A program made the position numbers and the translations under genes. A stretch of 64,000 nt of DNA, taken from positions 247,776-311,775 of the forward strand of contig SZWC01000033.1 of NCBI GenBank assembly GCA_023375785.1, in the 5' to 3' direction. Of the stretch, positions 1 to 13,060 are shown piece after piece (within the stretch, counting starts at the first letter, position 1; each line of letters starts with the position of its first letter). Origin of the DNA: Penium margaritaceum (Eukaryota > Streptophyta > Zygnematophyceae > Desmidiales > Peniaceae). The notes under the pieces were generated by a model. The model saw only the letters and a program-made list of their open reading frames with translations. It did not search any database and was not told the origin of the DNA.

Positions 1-260
1 CACAACTCTGGCACAACTCTGGCACAACTCCGGCACAACTCTGGCACAACTCTGGCACAACCCTGGCACAACTCTGGCACAACTCTGGCACAACTCGAGC
101 ACAACTCAAGCAAAACTATGGCACAACTCTTGTACAACTCTGGCAGAACTTTGGCACAACACTGGCACAACTCTGGCATAACTCTGGCACATCTCTGGCA
201 CATCTCTGGAAAACTCATGCACTACTCTGGTACAACACTGGCACAACTCTAGCATAACTT
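1..260 (+). repeat. Diverged 11-bp satellite, left edge
   Basis: Imperfect 11-bp units with scattered substitutions and no local higher-order period that I could see. The last 16 bases (245-260) are repeated exactly at 395-410, on the other side of a short non-satellite insert. Confidence 0.9.
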
Positions 261-394
261 GACACAAGTATGAATGACAACAAAGTTAGTTTAATCATAA
301 AAATTTGACGCAGATGTACTTTCACAGTTTGCAACTTCGAGCTTGAATAACCTCTCAACCATTGCTCCGATTGACCAGCTGTAAGAAGGCTAGT
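261..394. other. 134-bp non-satellite island flanked by 16-bp direct repeats
   Basis: An A/T-richer stretch that does not follow the 11-bp unit. The satellite sequence AACTCTAGCATAACTT occurs immediately before (245-260) and after (395-410) it, as a target-site duplication would. I see no poly(A) tail, no terminal inverted repeats and no coding frame of note. It could be a short non-autonomous insertion or a leftover of unequal exchange. The family is not recognised. Confidence 0.6.
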
Positions 395-410
395 AACTCT
401 AGCATAACTT

Positions 411-453
411 CCAGATTTGTGTCAAAGCTGCCACAGCTTTGACACAAATCTGG
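411..453. repeat. 43-bp inverted repeat (20-bp arms, 3-bp loop)
   Basis: Positions 411-430 are the exact reverse complement of 434-453, with CCA between. The left arm begins with an inverted copy of a variant satellite unit (CCAGATTTGTG). It sits directly after the right-hand 16-bp repeat of the island at 261-394, so it probably arose in the same rearrangement. It could extrude a hairpin. Confidence 0.9.
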
Positions 454-1080
454 CACTAATATAGGACAACTCTTGCCCAACTCTGGCACAACTCTGGCAC
501 ACCTTTTGCACAACTCTGGTACTACTCTGGCACAACTGTTGCACAACTCTGGCACAACTCTGGCACAACTCTGACACAACTATAGTACAACTCTGGCACA
601 ACTCTGGCACAACACTAGCACAACTCTGGAACAACTGTGGCACAACTCTGGCACAGCTCTGGCATAACTTGAGCACAACTCTAACAGAAATCTGGTAAAA
701 GTCGTTCACTACTCCGGCACATTTCTGGCACAACTCTGGCATTAATATAGCACAGCTTTGGCACAACTCTGGCACAACCATGGCACAACTCTGGCGCCCC
801 TCTGGCACAACTCGGGCACAACTCTGGTACAACACTGGCACAACTCTAGAATAACTTTGTAACAACTCTGGCACAACTCTGGCACAACACTGGCACAACT
901 CTGGCACACCTCTGGCAAAGCTCTGGAACAACTCTGGCACAACTCGGGTACAACTCCGGCAAAACTCTGGCATAACTCTGGCACACAACTGGCACAACTC
1001 TGGCACAACTCTGGCACAACTCTGGCACAACTCTGGCACAACTCTGGAACAACTCTGGCACAACTCTGGCACAACTCTGG
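454..1080 (+). repeat. Diverged 11-bp satellite
   Basis: Degenerate units leading into the 77-bp array. Some positions already resemble parts of the 77-bp unit. No gene is seen. Confidence 0.9.
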
Positions 1081-4000
1081 CACAACTCGAGCACAGCGCT
1101 GGTACAACTTTGGCACAACTCTGGCACTAGTACAGCACAACTCTTGCACAACTCTGGCACAACTCGAGCACAGCGCTGGTACAACTTTGGCACAACTCTG
1201 GCACTAGTACAGCACAACTCTTGCACAACTCTGGCACAACTCGAGCACAGCGCTGGTACAACTTTGGCACAACTCTGGCACTAGTACAGCACAACTCTTG
1301 CACAACTCTGGCACAACTCGAGCACAGCGCTGGTACAACTTTGGCACAACTCTGGCACTAGTACAGCACAACTCTTGCACAACTCTGGCACAACTCGAGC
1401 ACAGCGCTGGTACAACTTTGGCACAACTCTGGCACTAGTACAGCACAACTCTTGCACAACTCTGGCACAACTCGAGCACAGCGCTGGTACAACTTTGGCA
1501 CAACTCTGGCACTAGTACAGCACAACTCTTGCACAACTCTGGCACAACTCGAGCACAGCGCTGGTACAACTTTGGCACAACTCTGGCACTAGTACAGCAC
1601 AACTCTTGCACAACTCTGGCACAACTCGAGCACAGCGCTGGTACAACTTTGGCACAACTCTGGCACTAGTACAGCACAACTCTTGCACAACTCTGGCACA
1701 ACTCGAGCACAGCGCTGGTACAACTTTGGCACAACTCTGGCACTAGTACAGCACAACTCTTGCACAACTCTGGCACAACTCGAGCACAGCGCTGGTACAA
1801 CTTTGGCACAACTCTGGCACTAGTACAGCACAACTCTTGCACAACTCTGGCACAACTCGAGCACAGCGCTGGTACAACTTTGGCACAACTCTGGCACTAG
1901 TACAGCACAACTCTTGCACAACTCTGGCACAACTCGAGCACAGCGCTGGTACAACTTTGGCACAACTCTGGCACTAGTACAGCACAACTCTTGCACAACT
2001 CTGGCACAACTCGAGCACAGCGCTGGTACAACTTTGGCACAACTCTGGCACTAGTACAGCACAACTCTTGCACAACTCTGGCACAACTCGAGCACAGCGC
2101 TGGTACAACTTTGGCACAACTCTGGCACTAGTACAGCACAACTCTTGCACAACTCTGGCACAACTCGAGCACAGCGCTGGTACAACTTTGGCACAACTCT
2201 GGCACTAGTACAGCACAACTCTTGCACAACTCTGGCACAACTCGAGCACAGCGCTGGTACAACTTTGGCACAACTCTGGCACTAGTACAGCACAACTCTT
2301 GCACAACTCTGGCACAACTCGAGCACAGCGCTGGTACAACTTTGGCACAACTCTGGCACTAGTACAGCACAACTCTTGCACAACTCTGGCACAACTCGAG
2401 CACAGCGCTGGTACAACTTTGGCACAACTCTGGCACTAGTACAGCACAACTCTTGCACAACTCTGGCACAACTCGAGCACAGCGCTGGTACAACTTTGGC
2501 ACAACTCTGGCACTAGTACAGCACAACTCTTGCACAACTCTGGCACAACTCGAGCACAGCGCTGGTACAACTTTGGCACAACTCTGGCACTAGTACAGCA
2601 CAACTCTTGCACAACTCTGGCACAACTCGAGCACAGCGCTGGTACAACTTTGGCACAACTCTGGCACTAGTACAGCACAACTCTTGCACAACTCTGGCAC
2701 AACTCGAGCACAGCGCTGGTACAACTTTGGCACAACTCTGGCACTAGTACAGCACAACTCTTGCACAACTCTGGCACAACTCGAGCACAGCGCTGGTACA
2801 ACTTTGGCACAACTCTGGCACTAGTACAGCACAACTCTTGCACAACTCTGGCACAACTCGAGCACAGCGCTGGTACAACTTTGGCACAACTCTGGCACTA
2901 GTACAGCACAACTCTTGCACAACTCTGGCACAACTCGAGCACAGCGCTGGTACAACTTTGGCACAACTCTGGCACTAGTACAGCACAACTCTTGCACAAC
3001 TCTGGCACAACTCGAGCACAGCGCTGGTACAACTTTGGCACAACTCTGGCACTAGTACAGCACAACTCTTGCACAACTCTGGCACAACTCGAGCACAGCG
3101 CTGGTACAACTTTGGCACAACTCTGGCACTAGTACAGCACAACTCTTGCACAACTCTGGCACAACTCGAGCACAGCGCTGGTACAACTTTGGCACAACTC
3201 TGGCACTAGTACAGCACAACTCTTGCACAACTCTGGCACAACTCGAGCACAGCGCTGGTACAACTTTGGCACAACTCTGGCACTAGTACAGCACAACTCT
3301 TGCACAACTCTGGCACAACTCGAGCACAGCGCTGGTACAACTTTGGCACAACTCTGGCACTAGTACAGCACAACTCTTGCACAACTCTGGCACAACTCGA
3401 GCACAGCGCTGGTACAACTTTGGCACAACTCTGGCACTAGTACAGCACAACTCTTGCACAACTCTGGCACAACTCGAGCACAGCGCTGGTACAACTTTGG
3501 CACAACTCTGGCACTAGTACAGCACAACTCTTGCACAACTCTGGCACAACTCGAGCACAGCGCTGGTACAACTTTGGCACAACTCTGGCACTAGTACAGC
3601 ACAACTCTTGCACAACTCTGGCACAACTCGAGCACAGCGCTGGTACAACTTTGGCACAACTCTGGCACTAGTACAGCACAACTCTTGCACAACTCTGGCA
3701 CAACTCGAGCACAGCGCTGGTACAACTTTGGCACAACTCTGGCACTAGTACAGCACAACTCTTGCACAACTCTGGCACAACTCGAGCACAGCGCTGGTAC
3801 AACTTTGGCACAACTCTGGCACTAGTACAGCACAACTCTTGCACAACTCTGGCACAACTCGAGCACAGCGCTGGTACAACTTTGGCACAACTCTGGCACT
3901 AGTACAGCACAACTCTTGCACAACTCTGGCACAACTCGAGCACAGCGCTGGTACAACTTTGGCACAACTCTGGCACTAGTACAGCACAACTCTTGCACAA

Positions 4001-5051
4001 CTCTGGCACAACTCGAGCACAGCGCTGGTACAACTTTGGCACAACTCTGGCACTAGTACAGCACAACTCTTGCACAACTCTGGCACAACTCGAGCACAGC
4101 GCTGGTACAACTTTGGCACAACTCTGGCACTAGTACAGCACAACTCTTGCACAACTCTGGCACAACTCGAGCACAGCGCTGGTACAACTTTGGCACAACT
4201 CTGGCACTAGTACAGCACAACTCTTGCACAACTCTGGCACAACTCGAGCACAGCGCTGGTACAACTTTGGCACAACTCTGGCACTAGTACAGCACAACTC
4301 TTGCACAACTCTGGCACAACTCGAGCACAGCGCTGGTACAACTTTGGCACAACTCTGGCACTAGTACAGCACAACTCTTGCACAACTCTGGCACAACTCG
4401 AGCACAGCGCTGGTACAACTTTGGCACAACTCTGGCACTAGTACAGCACAACTCTTGCACAACTCTGGCACAACTCGAGCACAGCGCTGGTACAACTTTG
4501 GCACAACTCTGGCACTAGTACAGCACAACTCTTGCACAACTCTGGCACAACTCGAGCACAGCGCTGGTACAACTTTGGCACAACTCTGGCACTAGTACAG
4601 CACAACTCTTGCACAACTCTGGCACAACTCGAGCACAGCGCTGGTACAACTTTGGCACAACTCTGGCACTAGTACAGCACAACTCTTGCACAACTCTGGC
4701 ACAACTCGAGCACAGCGCTGGTACAACTTTGGCACAACTCTGGCACTAGTACAGCACAACTCTTGCACAACTCTGGCACAACTCGAGCACAGCGCTGGTA
4801 CAACTTTGGCACAACTCTGGCACTAGTACAGCACAACTCTTGCACAACTCTGGCACAACTCGAGCACAGCGCTGGTACAACTTTGGCACAACTCTGGCAC
4901 TAGTACAGCACAACTCTTGCACAACTCTGGCACAACTCGAGCACAGCGCTGGTACAACTTTGGCACAACTCTGGCACTAGTACAGCACAACTCTTGCACA
5001 ACTCTGGCACAACTCGAGCACAGCGCTGGTACAACTTTGGCACAACTCTGG
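1081..5051 (+). repeat. 77-bp higher-order array (7 x 11 bp), 51 full copies plus a partial
   Basis: The unit opens with CACAACTCGAG and contains CACAGCGCTGG and CACTAGTACAG. Copy starts at 1,081, 1,158 and on to 5,008 give exactly 51 periods of 77, then 44 bases of a 52nd copy. Copies look identical by eye, while flanking satellite is diverged, so the array was amplified or homogenised recently. Each unit holds a CTAG, giving TAG on both strands. Since 77 leaves remainder 2 on division by 3, each frame meets a stop every 231 bp, which is why this array lacks the long open frames seen elsewhere in the block. Confidence 0.97.
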
Positions 5052-8000
5052 CACAACTCTCGCACAACTCTGGCACAACTCTGGCACAACTCGGGTACAA
5101 CTCTAGCACAACTCTGGCACAACTCTGGCACACCTCTGGCACAACTCTGGCACAACTCTTGCACAACTCTGGCACAACTCAAGCACAACTATGGCACAAC
5201 GCTTGTACAACTCTGGCACAACTCTGGAACAACTTTGGCACAAATCTGGCACAACTCTGGCTCAACTCTGGGACAACTATAGCACAACTCTGGCACAACT
5301 CTGGCACATCTCTGGCACAACTCTGGCACAACTCTGGCACAACCCTGGCAAAACTCTGGCACAGCTCTGGCGCAACTCTTGCACACCTTCCACATCTCCG
5401 GCACAACTCTTGCATACCTGTGGCACAACTCTGGCACAACTTTGGCCCAACTGTGGCACAATATCGGTACATTTCTGGCACAACAGTGGCATAACTCTGG
5501 CACAAATCTGGCACAACTCTGGCATAACTCTGGCACAACTCTGGCACACCCCTGGAAAAACTCTATTACATCCTTGGGACAACTCTGGCATAAATCTGGC
5601 ACAACTCTGACAAAACTCTGCACAACTCTGGCACTACTCTGGAATAACTCTGGTACAACTCGAGCACAACTCTGGCACAACTTTGGCACAACTCTGGTAG
5701 AACTCTGGCACAACTCTGGCATAACTCTGGCACAACTCTGGCACAACACCGGCACAATGCTAGCACAACTCTGGCACAATTTTAGCACGACTGTGGTACG
5801 TTTCTAGCACAACTCTGGCAAAATACTGGCACAACTCTGGCACAACACTAGCACAACTCTGTCACAACTCTGGCACAACTCTGGCACAACTCTGGCACAA
5901 CTCTGGCACAACTCTGGCACAACTCTGTCACAACTCTGGCACAACTCTGGCACAACTCTGGCACAACTCTGGTTCAACTCTGGCACAACTCTGTTAGAAT
6001 TCGGGCACATTTCTAGCACAACTGTGGCACAAAACCGGCACAACTATGGCATAACTCTGGCACAATCATGGCAAAACTCTGGCACAACTCTGGCACAACT
6101 CAAGCACAACTCTGGCACAACTATAGCACAACTCTAGCACTACTCTGGCTCAACTCTGGCTTAACTCCTGCACAAGTCCAGCACAACTCTGGCAAAATGC
6201 TGGCACAACTCTAGCAGAACTCTGGCACAGCACTGGTACAACACTGGCACAACTCTGGCACAACATTGGAACAACTTTAGCACAACCCTGGCACAACTCT
6301 TGCACGCATCTGGCACAACTAAAGCAGAATTGTGGCGAAACTTGGCACAACTCCGGTAGAACTCTGGCACAACTCTGACACAACCCTGGAACAATTCTGG
6401 CAAAACCTTTGCACAACGTTGGCACAACTCTGGCAGAACTCTGGCAAAACTCTCGCACAACTCTGACACAACTCTGGCAACATTCTGGCACAACTCTGGC
6501 ACAACTCTGGCACAACTCTGGCACAACTCTGGCACAACTCTGGCACAACTCTGCAACAACTCTGCCACAACTCTGGCACAACTTTGGCACATTTGTGGCA
6601 CAATTCTGGCACATCTCTGGCACAGCACTGGCACAACTCTGGCACATCTCTGGCACAGCACTGGCACAACTCTGGCACATCTCTTGCACAATTATAGCAG
6701 ACCTCTGGCAAAACTCTGGCACAACTATGGCACAATACTGCCACAACTATGGCACAACTCTGGCACAACTTTGGCACAACTATGGCACAATTCTGGCACA
6801 ACTCTGGCATAACGCTGGCACAACTCAGGCAAAACTCTGGCACAACTCTGGCACACCTCTGGCACAACTCTGGCACAACTCTAGCTCAACTCTCGCACTA
6901 CTCTGGCACAACTCTGGCACAACTCTAGCACAACTCTGGCACAACTCTGGCACAACTAAAGCAAAACTATGGCACAACTCCTGTACAACTCTGGCAGAAC
7001 TTTGGCACAACACTGGCACAACTCTGGCACAACTCTGGCACAATTATGGCATAACAATGGCACAAATATTGCACAACTCTGGCATAATTCTGGCACAACT
7101 CAGGCACAACTCTGGCACAACTCTGTTACATCTCTAGAACAACTTTTGCACAAATCTGGCACAACTCTGGAAAAACTCTGCACAACTCCGGCACTACTCT
7201 GGCATAACCCTGGTACAACTATGGCACAACTCTGGCACAACTCTGGCACAACTGTGCCACAACTCTAGTGCATATCTGGCAGAACTCTGGCAGAACTCTG
7301 CACAACTCAGGCACAACTTTGGCGCAACTCTGGCACAACTGTGGCACAACTCTGGCACGCCTCTGGCTCAACTCTGGCGCAACTCTCGCACAACTCCGGC
7401 ACAACTATGGCCCAACTCTGGTACAACTCTGGCTCACCTCTGGCACAACTCTGGCACATATCTGGCACAACTCTGGCACTTCTCTGCCACAATTGTGGCA
7501 CAACTCTGTTACAACTCTGGCACAGTTCTGGAAAAACCTGAGCACAACTCTGGCACTACTCTGGCACAACTCTGGCAAAACTCGTGCACAACTATGGCAA
7601 AACTTTGGCACAAATCAAGCACAGCCATGGCACAACTCTGGCAGATCTCTGGCACAACTCTGGCACACCTATGGCACAACTCTGGCACATCTCTGGCATA
7701 ACTCTGGCACAACTCTGGCACAACTCTGGCATAACTCTGGCACAACTCTTAAACAACTCTGGCACAATTCTGGCACAACTCTGGCACAGCTCTGGCATAA
7801 CTCTGGCACAACTCTGGCACAAGTCTCGCACAGCTCTGGCACAACTATGGCACAACTTTGGCACAACTCTGGCACAACTCTGGCACAACTCTGGCACAAC
7901 TCTGGAATAACTCTGGCACAACTGCTGAACAACTCTCCCATAACTCTGGCACAACTCTGGCACAACTCTGGCACAACTCGAGCACAGCGCTGGTACAACT

Positions 8001-8763
8001 TTGGCACAACTCTGGCAATAGTACAGCACAACTCTTGCACAACTCTGGCACAACTCTGGAACAACTTTGGCACAACTCTGGCACTACTCTTGCACAACCC
8101 TTGCACAACTCTGTCACAATTCTGGCACAACTCTCGCACAAGTATAGTACAACTCTGGGAAAACTCCGGCACAACTCTGGCACAACTCTGGAACAACTGT
8201 GGTACACATCTGGTACAGCTCTGGCACAACTTGAGCATAAATCTGGCAAAACTCTGGCACAACTCTGGAACTACTCTGGCACAAGTCTGGCACAACATTG
8301 ACACAACTCTGGCATTAATCTAGCACAGCTCTGGCACAACTCTGGTACAACCATGGCACAACTTTGGCACCCATCTGGCACAACTGGGGCACAACTCTGG
8401 CACACCTCTGGCACACCTCTGGCATAATCTTGGCACAACTCTGGCACAACTCTGAAAAAACTCATGCACAACTCTGGTACAACTCTGGCACAACTCTAGC
8501 ACAACTTTGGAACAACTCTAGCAAAACTCTGGCACAACACTGGCACACCTCTGGCACACCTCTTGCACAACTCTGGCACAACTCTGGCACACCTCAGGTA
8601 CAACTCCGGCACAACTCTGGCACAAATCTGGAACACCTCTGGCGCAACTCTGGGAGAACTCTAGCACAACTCTGGGACAACTCTGGGACAACTGTGGTAC
8701 AACTCTTGTACAACTCTGGCACAACTCTGAAACATCTTTGGCACAACTCTGGCACAACTCTGG

Positions 8764-8983
8764 CCTAACTCTGGGACAACTCTAGGACAACTCAGGCACA
8801 ACTCTGGCACAACTCTGGCACAACACTAGCACAACTCTGGCAAAACTCTGGCACAACTCTGGCACAACTCTGGCCTAACTCTGGGACAACTCTAGGACAA
8901 CTCAGGCACAACTCTGGCACAACTCTGGCACAACACTAGCACAACTCTGGCAAAACTCTGGCACAATTCTGGCACAACTCTGG
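8764..8983 (+). repeat. 110-bp tandem duplication (10 x 11 bp)
   Basis: A segment starting CCTAACTCTGGGAC at 8,764 is repeated at 8,874. The copies differ by very few bases. It is a two-copy higher-order unit of ten monomers. Confidence 0.85.
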
Positions 8984-9210
8984 CACAAAACTGGCACAAC
9001 GCTGGCACAAATATTGCACAACTCTGGCATGACTCTGGCACAACTCTGGCACAACTCTGGCACAACTCTATTACATCTGTGCCACAACTCTGGCACAAAT
9101 CTGGCACAACTCTGGCAACAGTCTGCACAACTCTGGCACTACTCTGGCATAACTCTGGTACAACTATGGCACAACTCTGGAACAACTATGGCACAACTCT
9201 GGCACAACTC

Positions 9211-9382
9211 TAGTGCAAATCTGGCACAACTCTGGCACAACTCTGGCACAACTCTGGCACAACTCTGGCACAACTTTGGCACAACTCTGGCACAACTCTA
9301 GTGCAAATCTGGCACAACTCTGGCACAACTCTGGCACAACTCTGGCACAACTCTGGCACAACTTTGGCACAACTCTGGAAAA
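9211..9382 (+). repeat. 88-bp tandem duplication (8 x 11 bp)
   Basis: TAGTGCAAATCTGG at 9,211 recurs at 9,299. The following units match until the end of the second copy. It is a two-copy higher-order unit of eight monomers. Confidence 0.85.
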
Positions 9383-9961
9383 ACTGTGGCATGACTCTGG
9401 CACAACTCTCGCACAACTATGGCACAACTCTGGTACAACTCTAGCGCAACTCTGGCACAACTCTTGCACAACTCCGGCACAAGTATCGCAGAACTCTGGC
9501 GCAACTCTGGCACAACTCTGGCACAACTCTGGCACATCTTTGGCACAACTCTGGCACTACTCTGCCACAACTGTGGCACAACTCAGTCACAACTCTGGCA
9601 CAGCTCTGGCACAACTTGTGGACAACCCTGGCACAACTATGGCACTAATCTTGCACAACTCTGTCACAACTCTGGCACAACTCTAGCACAACTATGGCAC
9701 AACTCTGGGACAAATCTAGCACAGCTATGGTACAACTCTGGCACAGCTCTGGCAGAACTATTGCACAACTCTGGCACACCTATGGCACAACTCTGGCACA
9801 GTTCTGGCATAACTCTGGCAAAACTCTGGCACAACTATGGCACAACTCTGGCACAACTCTGGCACAACTCTGGCACAACTCTGGCACAACTCTGGCACAA
9901 CTCTAGCACAACTCTGGCACAACTCTGGCACAACTCTGGCCCACCTCTGGCACAACTCTGG

Positions 9962-12513
9962 CTCAACTCTGGCTTAACTCCTGCACAAGTCCAGCACAAC
10001 TCTGGCAAAACGTTGGAACAACTTTGGCACAACTCTGGCAGAACTCTGGCACAACTCTGGCTCAACTCTGGCTTAACTCCTGCACAAGTCCAGCACAACT
10101 CTGGCAAAACGTTGGAACAACTTTGGCACAACTCTGGCAGAACTCTGGCACAACTCTGGCTCAACTCTGGCTTAACTCCTGCACAAGTCCAGCACAACTC
10201 TGGCAAAACGTTGGAACAACTTTGGCACAACTCTGGCAGAACTCTGGCACAACTCTGGCTCAACTCTGGCTTAACTCCTGCACAAGTCCAGCACAACTCT
10301 GGCAAAACGTTGGAACAACTTTGGCACAACTCTGGCAGAACTCTGGCACAACTCTGGCTCAACTCTGGCTTAACTCCTGCACAAGTCCAGCACAACTCTG
10401 GCAAAACGTTGGAACAACTTTGGCACAACTCTGGCAGAACTCTGGCACAACTCTGGCTCAACTCTGGCTTAACTCCTGCACAAGTCCAGCACAACTCTGG
10501 CAAAACGTTGGAACAACTTTGGCACAACTCTGGCAGAACTCTGGCACAACTCTGGCTCAACTCTGGCTTAACTCCTGCACAAGTCCAGCACAACTCTGGC
10601 AAAACGTTGGAACAACTTTGGCACAACTCTGGCAGAACTCTGGCACAACTCTGGCTCAACTCTGGCTTAACTCCTGCACAAGTCCAGCACAACTCTGGCA
10701 AAACGTTGGAACAACTTTGGCACAACTCTGGCAGAACTCTGGCACAACTCTGGCTCAACTCTGGCTTAACTCCTGCACAAGTCCAGCACAACTCTGGCAA
10801 AACGTTGGAACAACTTTGGCACAACTCTGGCAGAACTCTGGCACAACTCTGGCTCAACTCTGGCTTAACTCCTGCACAAGTCCAGCACAACTCTGGCAAA
10901 ACGTTGGAACAACTTTGGCACAACTCTGGCAGAACTCTGGCACAACTCTGGCTCAACTCTGGCTTAACTCCTGCACAAGTCCAGCACAACTCTGGCAAAA
11001 CGTTGGAACAACTTTGGCACAACTCTGGCAGAACTCTGGCACAACTCTGGCTCAACTCTGGCTTAACTCCTGCACAAGTCCAGCACAACTCTGGCAAAAC
11101 GTTGGAACAACTTTGGCACAACTCTGGCAGAACTCTGGCACAACTCTGGCTCAACTCTGGCTTAACTCCTGCACAAGTCCAGCACAACTCTGGCAAAACG
11201 TTGGAACAACTTTGGCACAACTCTGGCAGAACTCTGGCACAACTCTGGCTCAACTCTGGCTTAACTCCTGCACAAGTCCAGCACAACTCTGGCAAAACGT
11301 TGGAACAACTTTGGCACAACTCTGGCAGAACTCTGGCACAACTCTGGCTCAACTCTGGCTTAACTCCTGCACAAGTCCAGCACAACTCTGGCAAAACGTT
11401 GGAACAACTTTGGCACAACTCTGGCAGAACTCTGGCACAACTCTGGCTCAACTCTGGCTTAACTCCTGCACAAGTCCAGCACAACTCTGGCAAAACGTTG
11501 GAACAACTTTGGCACAACTCTGGCAGAACTCTGGCACAACTCTGGCTCAACTCTGGCTTAACTCCTGCACAAGTCCAGCACAACTCTGGCAAAACGTTGG
11601 AACAACTTTGGCACAACTCTGGCAGAACTCTGGCACAACTCTGGCTCAACTCTGGCTTAACTCCTGCACAAGTCCAGCACAACTCTGGCAAAACGTTGGA
11701 ACAACTTTGGCACAACTCTGGCAGAACTCTGGCACAACTCTGGCTCAACTCTGGCTTAACTCCTGCACAAGTCCAGCACAACTCTGGCAAAACGTTGGAA
11801 CAACTTTGGCACAACTCTGGCAGAACTCTGGCACAACTCTGGCTCAACTCTGGCTTAACTCCTGCACAAGTCCAGCACAACTCTGGCAAAACGTTGGAAC
11901 AACTTTGGCACAACTCTGGCAGAACTCTGGCACAACTCTGGCTCAACTCTGGCTTAACTCCTGCACAAGTCCAGCACAACTCTGGCAAAACGTTGGAACA
12001 ACTTTGGCACAACTCTGGCAGAACTCTGGCACAACTCTGGCTCAACTCTGGCTTAACTCCTGCACAAGTCCAGCACAACTCTGGCAAAACGTTGGAACAA
12101 CTTTGGCACAACTCTGGCAGAACTCTGGCACAACTCTGGCTCAACTCTGGCTTAACTCCTGCACAAGTCCAGCACAACTCTGGCAAAACGTTGGAACAAC
12201 TTTGGCACAACTCTGGCAGAACTCTGGCACAACTCTGGCTCAACTCTGGCTTAACTCCTGCACAAGTCCAGCACAACTCTGGCAAAACGTTGGAACAACT
12301 TTGGCACAACTCTGGCAGAACTCTGGCACAACTCTGGCTCAACTCTGGCTTAACTCCTGCACAAGTCCAGCACAACTCTGGCAAAACGTTGGAACAACTT
12401 TGGCACAACTCTGGCAGAACTCTGGCACAACTCTGGCTCAACTCTGGCTTAACTCCTGCACAAGTCCAGCACAACTCTGGCAAAACGTTGGAACAACTTT
12501 GGCACAACTCTGG
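9962..12513 (+). repeat. 99-bp higher-order array (9 x 11 bp), about 26 copies
   Basis: Copy starts at 9,962, 10,061 and on to 12,437 give 25 exact periods, plus 77 bases of a 26th copy. The unit includes CTTAACTCCTG, CACAAGTCCAG and CAAAACGTTGG. Copies are identical in at least two + frames at the peptide level, so nucleotide divergence is near zero. Because 99 is divisible by 3 and the unit has no in-frame stop, it creates the longest open frames of the window: 1,071 residues (9,419-12,634, +), 893 residues (9,835-12,516, -) and 851 residues (10,024-12,579, +). I regard all three as non-genic. Confidence 0.97.
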
Positions 12514-13060
12514 CACAACTCAGGCAAAACTCTGGCACAACTCTGGCACACCTCTGGCACAACTCTGGCACAACTCTAGCTCAACTCTCGCACTACTCTG
12601 GCACAACTCTGGCACAACTCTAGCACAACTCTAGCACAAATCTGGCAAAACTCTGGCACACCTCTGGCACAACTGAGGCACAACTCTGGCACAACTCTGC
12701 CACAACTCTGGCAAAACGTTTGAACAACTTTGGCTCAACTCTGGCACAAATCTGGCACAACAATAGCAGAAATGTGGCAAAACTCTCCCACATCTCCGGC
12801 ATAACTCTGGCACAACTCTGGCACAATCTTGGCACAACTCTGGCACAACTGTGACACAACTCGGGCACAACTCTGGCACAACCCTGGCACAACTCTGGCA
12901 CAATTCTGCCACAACTCTGGCAGCATTATGGCACAACTCTGGCACAACTCTGCCACAACTCTGGCACAACTCTAGGACAATTATGGCACAACTATGGCAC
13001 CACTCTGGCACAACTCTGGCACACCTCTGGCACACGTTTGGCACAACTGTGGCACAATTA

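Larger units (their letters stand above)
5052..9961 (+). repeat. Diverged 11-bp satellite between the 77-bp and 99-bp arrays
   Basis: Individually variant 11-bp units with only short local duplications (8,764-8,983 and 9,211-9,382). A single relic close to the 77-bp unit (CGAGCACAGCGCTGG) sits near 7,979. It is therefore a plausible related or ancestral locus for the amplified array. No gene is supported. Confidence 0.9.

Noticed and set aside
422-1226. Cys-rich peptides of the [11 protein letters not shown] type as secreted or metal-binding proteins
   Set aside because: The regular cysteines come from translating the reverse strand of the 11-bp unit. There is no signal peptide and no defined gene limits.
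1081-5051. CRISPR-like regular array
   Set aside because: The 77-bp units are continuous tandem repeats with no unique spacers, no leader and no cas genes, in a eukaryotic context.
9419-12634. A 1,071-residue + frame (and long - frames over the same DNA) as a repetitive protein gene
   Set aside because: It is open only because the 99-bp satellite unit is stop-free and divisible by 3. Both strands are open together, and the peptide is the satellite translation.
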